From assembly GCF_001447195.1 (NCBI RefSeq), contig NZ_LFRI01000100.1:62001-126000 (forward strand): a DNA stretch of 64,000 nucleotides, given 5' to 3'. Source of the DNA: Aquabacterium parvum (GTDB taxonomy: Bacteria > Pseudomonadota > Gammaproteobacteria > Burkholderiales > Burkholderiaceae_C). The notes under the pieces were generated by a model. It had not been told where the DNA came from. It searched no databases and worked only from the letters and a program-made list of their open reading frames with translations. This document shows, one piece after another, positions 59,763-64,000 of the stretch. The stretch's first letter is position 1. Every line of letters begins with the position of its first letter. Made by a program: the position numbers and the translations under genes.

Positions 59763-62700
59763 CTACCCGGGGATTTTGCCAACAGGGGGGCGCAGGACAC
59801 CGATGCCGCCCCAGGTGGGGGCCCCAGTGGGCACGTTGGCAATGCATGCTTCATGCGGCAGGCGGGCCTTCCAGCGGGTCCACACCCGGCTGACGCAGCA
59901 ACGCGAAGCCGCGTGCCAGTCGGAATCGACGATGTCGTGCAGGGCAATGTGGCGCGCCCCCAGGCGCAAGGCCAGTTGCACGTCGGCCTCGCAGTCGGCG
60001 TCGCCGTGCAGGCCATCGATGAACACGGCATCGACCTGCTCGGGCAGGGCTGCCATCGCTGCTTGGCGGACATCGGCGTCGGCTTGGGTGGGCAAGCGAT
60101 GGACCTGCAGGGCCAAGCCGCGCTCGGTCGCCACGCGCTGCACGTGCCAAGCCACGCCGTCCTGGCCGTCGCCGATGATCAGCAGGTGACGGGGGCGGTC
60201 GTTCATGAGCTGATCGAGCCACCAGCCGAACTCTTGCGGGTGTTGCTCCAGACGGGGCTCGTGGTGGCCCTCGAACGCCGATGGCTTGAGCAGGTCAGCC
60301 GGTGGGGGCACGGGCTTGAGGCTGCGCCGCCAGCGCTCGAAAGCCGGGTTGCCGCGTGTGGCCCAGAAGCGTTCTCGGTAGGGCAACTCGCGCAACTGGT
60401 CGAGCAGCAGGCAGCCGGTTTCCTGCTGGGTGAACAGCATGCCGGGCCAGGCCTCGACGCCACCATAAAAAGCGGGCACGTCCTGCCAGGCGCGCTGGAA
60501 GACGGCGTCGTGGCGGAACCAGAAACAGGTGCCGCTGTAGTGCCAGTCGCCGACGTGCTGGTGGTTGGCGAAGCGGCCGGGGCGGCGCAGCAGGCCGGTC
60601 ATCGCGTGCTGGTCAAGCTGCGCGCGGATGGTGGGCCAGTGGTCCAGCGTCACGGCCATCTGCACCTCGGCCCAGCGCTTGACGGCGGGCGGCCAGGTGG
60701 GCTCGTACTTCACGCCTTTGGCGTGGGCGTAGAAGGCCACGTCGTCACGGTGCTCGCGCGCCAGTTCGGCCAGCATCAGCGGGAAGGTGATGGACTCGCC
60801 GCCTTGTGCGTTGGGGCGCACGATGAACTCGACGCCATGGCCTGCGAAAGCGGCTTGCACGCTGGCGAGGTCTTCTGTGCGTTCGTCCGTGACGATGGCC
60901 ACCAGGCGGCGGCCGTTGAACAGGTCGATGCGTTGCAGCAGCAACTCGACGTTCCAGCGCCAGGTCTCGCCCTTGACGGGCCACAGGTGGTACATCAGGT
61001 GCCGGCGAGGGGCAGCGACGAGGGGTGGCAACGCAGAAGGTGCGGGGCGGGTCAGGTCCTGCCGACGTTCGGGTGTCGGGGGGCGAGAGATTGGGGGGCG
61101 AGAGGTCGGGCGAAGTTGCTGCGTTGGCTTGAGCGGGGCAGATCGACCAGTGTCTGGGCCCAAGGCCGCTGGCCGCTCACCTGGCACGGCGATGCCCACG
61201 GACAGCGCCAGGGCCTGAGCCAGTCGGTCCGCGTAGCGGTGTTGCCCGAGGGTTTGCTGACAAGCGCGCAGCCGCCTCTCGCGCTCTCCGGCGTCGTCCA
61301 GCAGGCGCTGCACCAGCGGCACCAGCTCGTCTTCGTGATCGAACACGGGCAACTCGGGGAAGGTGGTGAGCACGCCATCGCGGCGTTCCGAGACCACCAA
61401 GGCCCCGCAGGCCAGCGCCTCGAAAGTGCGCGGGCTGGGCGATTGCTCGCGGGTGCCTTGCGCGTTGAAGTGGTGCTGGTCGCGGTAGATGTGCAGCACC
61501 AGATAGGTCTGGCGGTAGAGCTCGGCCGTGCGCTGGTGCGCCACGCGCTGGGCCAGGCACAGGCGCCTGAGCACGGGCGAGTGCCAGGGTCCGCCTACCA
61601 CGTAGCTCAGCAGGCCGGCTTCGGCCAGGCGCAGCAGCATGCGTTCGCGGCTGGGGTTGGCTCCGCCGATGAAGCCCACGCGGTGGCGACGTGGCAGGCC
61701 AACCTCAGCGGTGACAGCGTCTGTTGCGCTCACGCGCTCGGTCGCATCGTGGCAATGCACCGGGTCGTGCGCCATGGGCAGGTGGTGTGCGGTGGTGCCT
61801 GGGCGCTCGTGTCGCGCCAGCGTGCCCGGGTCGTTGACAAACACGGTGTCGAAGTGGTGCGACCAGCTCGATGTGTCATCGACCTCGTAGGGCTCATCGA
61901 CCAACCAGACAGCGGTGTGCCACCTGGCCAGGCGCCGGCCCCAACGCTGTGCAAAGCGCCGGCCATGCACCACCAGAACGAGGTCTGGGGCGAAGGCCGC
62001 GATTTTTTCTGGCAGGCGCGGGTCCAGGCAGTCGGCTTCGGCGTGGGCGATGCCGAGTTGGTGCGCGGCGTGGCGCAGGCCGTCTGAGAACACGTCGCCG
62101 CAGGTCACGAAGCGGTAGGTGACGACGAACACCCGGGCCGTTCGGGGAGCTGGTTGCAGCGATGTGGTCGGCTGCGCCTGAGGTGTGACCGATGCGATCG
62201 GCGTGACCGGCGCGATCGGGTTTTCGGTCGCTTGGGCGCGTGCTTGCAGCAGGGCGGCTGGCCTCGAGCCGGCCGCGAAATCGAGCGCCGACATGCGGCG
62301 CAGCCCCTGCAGCCTGCTCACAGGGCTGAGGTTGAACAGCTCGATGCCCTGGCACTGAAAAGCATCGGCCAGCCGTGCGTACTCCTCGTCGATGCGTTGC
62401 AGCCTGGCGCTCAGCGGGTGCCTGCCTGTGCGGGCGAAGAAATGGTGATCAGTGAAGTCCACGCCGATCAGGCCGATGCGCCTGGCGCCCATCCATGCGG
62501 CCAGGCACACCGCCAGGTAGGGCGAGTTTTGCGTGTGGTGCAGCACGGCTTGCTGGCCGATCTCGGTGCCGCCGTGGCGACCGAGTTGAAAGCGCACCAC
62601 CGGCGGCGCCACCGGGCTCAGGTCCAACTGTGTGAACAAGGCTTGTGCCCGCGATTGCCTCACGAAGTTGAAGCGGTCACCCTTGAACTGCCGCGCCGGG

Positions 62701-62915
62701 TTGAGAACGACCAGGTAGGTCGGATCGAACAGGCGGCCGACGTCGTTGACGCCGATCGTGGTCAGACCCAGTTGCGCCACCTCGGGGGTGAGGGAGCTGC
62801 CGCAGCCGCAGACGATGATGGACTCGCCCGCATGGCGATCACGCCAGTTCGCCAGTCCTTCAGACCGGGCCTGGCTGTCAGGGATCAGGTCGCAGGTGCT
62901 CAGTCGAAAGACCAT
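59763..62915 (-). CDS. 1050-residue multidomain glycan-modifying protein (DUF115-like / CgeB-type GT / unknown GT-associated / methyltransferase-like)
   Basis: Four parts joined by Pro-rich linkers. (1) 1-225: Rossmann-like unit like MAF/DUF115 ([29 protein letters not shown]). (2) 255-590: CgeB-type glycosyltransferase 1 ([51 protein letters not shown]). (3) 665-905: domain with [12 protein letters not shown] and [16 protein letters not shown], linked to polysaccharide synthesis proteins. (4) 920-1045: FkbM/Methyltransf_24-like end ([34 protein letters not shown]). No signal peptide. It should build or decorate a surface glycan or glycoprotein. Its start overlaps the preceding gene by 16 bases. 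Confidence 0.68.
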   Translation of the reverse strand: MVFRLSTCDLIPDSQARSEGLANWRDRHAGESIIVCGCGSSLTPEVAQLGLTTIGVNDVGRLFDPTYLVVLNPARQFKGDRFNFVRQSRAQALFTQLDLSPVAPPVVRFQLGRHGGTEIGQQAVLHHTQNSPYLAVCLAAWMGARRIGLIGVDFTDHHFFARTGRHPLSARLQRIDEEYARLADAFQCQGIELFNLSPVSRLQGLRRMSALDFAAGSRPAALLQARAQATENPIAPVTPIASVTPQAQPTTSLQPAPRTARVFVVTYRFVTCGDVFSDGLRHAAHQLGIAHAEADCLDPRLPEKIAAFAPDLVLVVHGRRFAQRWGRRLARWHTAVWLVDEPYEVDDTSSWSHHFDTVFVNDPGTLARHERPGTTAHHLPMAHDPVHCHDATERVSATDAVTAEVGLPRRHRVGFIGGANPSRERMLLRLAEAGLLSYVVGGPWHSPVLRRLCLAQRVAHQRTAELYRQTYLVLHIYRDQHHFNAQGTREQSPSPRTFEALACGALVVSERRDGVLTTFPELPVFDHEDELVPLVQRLLDDAGERERRLRACQQTLGQHRYADRLAQALALSVGIAVPGERPAALGPDTGRSAPLKPTQQLRPTSRPPISRPPTPERRQDLTRPAPSALPPLVAAPRRHLMYHLWPVKGETWRWNVELLLQRIDLFNGRRLVAIVTDERTEDLASVQAAFAGHGVEFIVRPNAQGGESITFPLMLAELAREHRDDVAFYAHAKGVKYEPTWPPAVKRWAEVQMAVTLDHWPTIRAQLDQHAMTGLLRRPGRFANHQHVGDWHYSGTCFWFRHDAVFQRAWQDVPAFYGGVEAWPGMLFTQQETGCLLLDQLRELPYRERFWATRGNPAFERWRRSLKPVPPPADLLKPSAFEGHHEPRLEQHPQEFGWWLDQLMNDRPRHLLIIGDGQDGVAWHVQRVATERGLALQVHRLPTQADADVRQAAMAALPEQVDAVFIDGLHGDADCEADVQLALRLGARHIALHDIVDSDWHAASRCCVSRVWTRWKARLPHEACIANVPTGAPTWGGIGVLRPPVGKIPG

Positions 62916-64000
62916 GACGCTCGGTTGACTTGGTTGAGGCGCCGGGTCTTGTCTCCGGCGACCCAGTTGGGGTTGCTTTCGATCAGGTGGACGATGACGC
63001 CGAGACTGGAGATGCTGCCGCTCGTGACCTGCAGCACGTGGTTGATGGTGGTGTTGTCAACGGCGGCGTGAGCCAGTATTTCGGCGCGCTGGGGCGGCGT
63101 CAGTGTCCGCAGTTGGTTGATCGCGATGGTGTTGCGCTGAGGTTGCGTCAGGGTGTGCGAGTAGGTCTTGACCTCGGGACCCCGTGTCACGGGTGCCCAG
63201 CGATCGCGCTGTGCTTCCATGGGACCTCCTTGGGCTCTCACAGCAGAGAAGAATCGGTTGTCCAGTGGCGTGGCGGTGACGGTCATCCACACTGGCCTGG
63301 GGGCGCCTGCGCCACTGCTCACGCCAGCGATGCCGCGCAGGTGCTGCTCGAGGTTGTCGCTGAAGTGCGCATTGTCATCGGCGTGCGCGGGGATCAAGTT
63401 GGACTCCACGGCTCGCCCGCCCAGGCCCTCGTTGAGGAGGTGGTAGGCCACCCAGCGGTTGCGAATGCCCCAGCCCGACAGCATCGGCAAGGCGCCTTGC
63501 AAGGTACCTCCGGCTCGGGTGTAGACGCCGGCCTCTTCGCCTCGTGGGCTGGCGCGGTGCATGTAGCCCTCCATCCGGATCGTGCTGCCTCGGCTGCCGG
63601 AGAACGCGGGGGTGACGGTGAACGGTTGAACGGGTGGGGTGGATCCAAAGCCGACCGTTCTCAAGTGCGTTCTCAAGGTCACCATGTGCCCGGTCAGTTG
63701 CTGTTGATGAGGGCGGTTGTCGGCCGGGGCTGCAGCGGTGGCCCGGCGGGTGTTGACCAGGTTGTTGATCAGCTGGATGACCGCTCGCGCATCTCGAATG
63801 GCCTGCAACTTGGCGGCCTTCTCTGGACTTGTGCCAGGGGTTCCGTTCAACTCGCTTTCGCGGCGCGTGAGGAAGCGGCCGGCCTCTTCCGGGTTGCTCG
63901 CGACGATCAGTTGGGGGCGCTCAGGCTGGTCACCCATGTAGACACTGTGCTCCGCCCCACGTTCGTCCTGGAATCCCTGTCGCATGCCTTGCCACCAGGC
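62900..64000 (-). CDS. partial protein with HLLN-type nuclease/toxin-like region
   Basis: Open to the right window edge; the N-terminus is missing (367 codons visible). The part GWGIRNRWVAYHLLNEGLG and the later VESNLIPAHADDNAHFSDNLE read like the HLLN…LGG…NL.P block of endonuclease-like domains in extracellular contractile-injection or polymorphic-toxin cargo. The rest is Thr/Arg-rich and unlike known catalytic modules. It stops 16 bases inside the glycan gene's start, so the two are co-transcribed. Function is not assigned. Confidence 0.5.
   Translation of the reverse strand, partial: AWWQGMRQGFQDERGAEHSVYMGDQPERPQLIVASNPEEAGRFLTRRESELNGTPGTSPEKAAKLQAIRDARAVIQLINNLVNTRRATAAAPADNRPHQQQLTGHMVTLRTHLRTVGFGSTPPVQPFTVTPAFSGSRGSTIRMEGYMHRASPRGEEAGVYTRAGGTLQGALPMLSGWGIRNRWVAYHLLNEGLGGRAVESNLIPAHADDNAHFSDNLEQHLRGIAGVSSGAGAPRPVWMTVTATPLDNRFFSAVRAQGGPMEAQRDRWAPVTRGPEVKTYSHTLTQPQRNTIAINQLRTLTPPQRAEILAHAAVDNTTINHVLQVTSGSISSLGVIVHLIESNPNWVAGDKTRRLNQVNRASWSFD

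Overview
The window comes from a GC-rich chromosome of a betaproteobacterium, most likely Burkholderiales of the Aquabacterium/Leptothrix/Ideonella/Rubrivivax kind. The evidence is gene content, not a database match: a compact iscRSUA-hscBA-fdx cluster, an intracellular PHB depolymerase, PEP-CTERM exported proteins, a LivHMGF importer, RnfB and several acyl-CoA ligases. Genes lie on both strands in short operons. Most intergenic gaps are under 300 bases.

Layout. 1-8 kb: a minus-strand malonyl-CoA synthetase/class II aldolase operon, a multi-sensor diguanylate cyclase, an acyl-CoA synthetase and an S4 RNA-binding protein. 7.5-13.3 kb: a ribbon-helix-helix protein with a histone-H1-like tail, an aldehyde dehydrogenase and the livHMGF operon. 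13.3-15.9 kb: a Slam-type outer-membrane translocon with a TbpB-like exported substrate. 16-26 kb: HIT protein, flavodoxin-reductase-like protein, epimerase, PEP-CTERM GDSL esterase, endonuclease III, a lemA/TPM operon and an ExeM-type secreted nuclease. 26-34.5 kb: RnfB, PhaZ, a galactose-oxidase-like copper-radical enzyme, a PEP-CTERM protein, PhoX and an aromatic/aspartate aminotransferase. 34.6-44 kb: uvrB, a low-molecular-weight tyrosine phosphatase, the complete Isc cluster behind a promoter with two IscR boxes, and dnaQ.

44.1-46.8 kb is the most unusual segment. A tRNA-Val(CAC) gene is followed by a 2.47-kb insert bounded by perfect 85-bp direct repeats, each holding the 3' part of the tRNA from the anticodon loop plus its terminator. 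The insert carries a PAAR spike protein, an M15-like peptidoglycan peptidase without signal peptide, an exported small protein that looks like its immunity partner, and one unknown protein. It has no integrase and the window has no T6SS core genes. I read it as a mobile T6SS effector-immunity cassette.

46.8-64 kb: isochorismatase-like hydrolase, an RND efflux operon with a terminal TetR gene and a perfect palindrome in front of it, an AraC regulator, an SDR, an MpaB-type oxygenase, O-acetylhomoserine sulfhydrylase, a YeeE/YedE sulfur-transport pair with a CsoR-like operator, a 1050-residue four-part glycan-modifying protein, and the truncated end of a toxin-like protein at the right edge.
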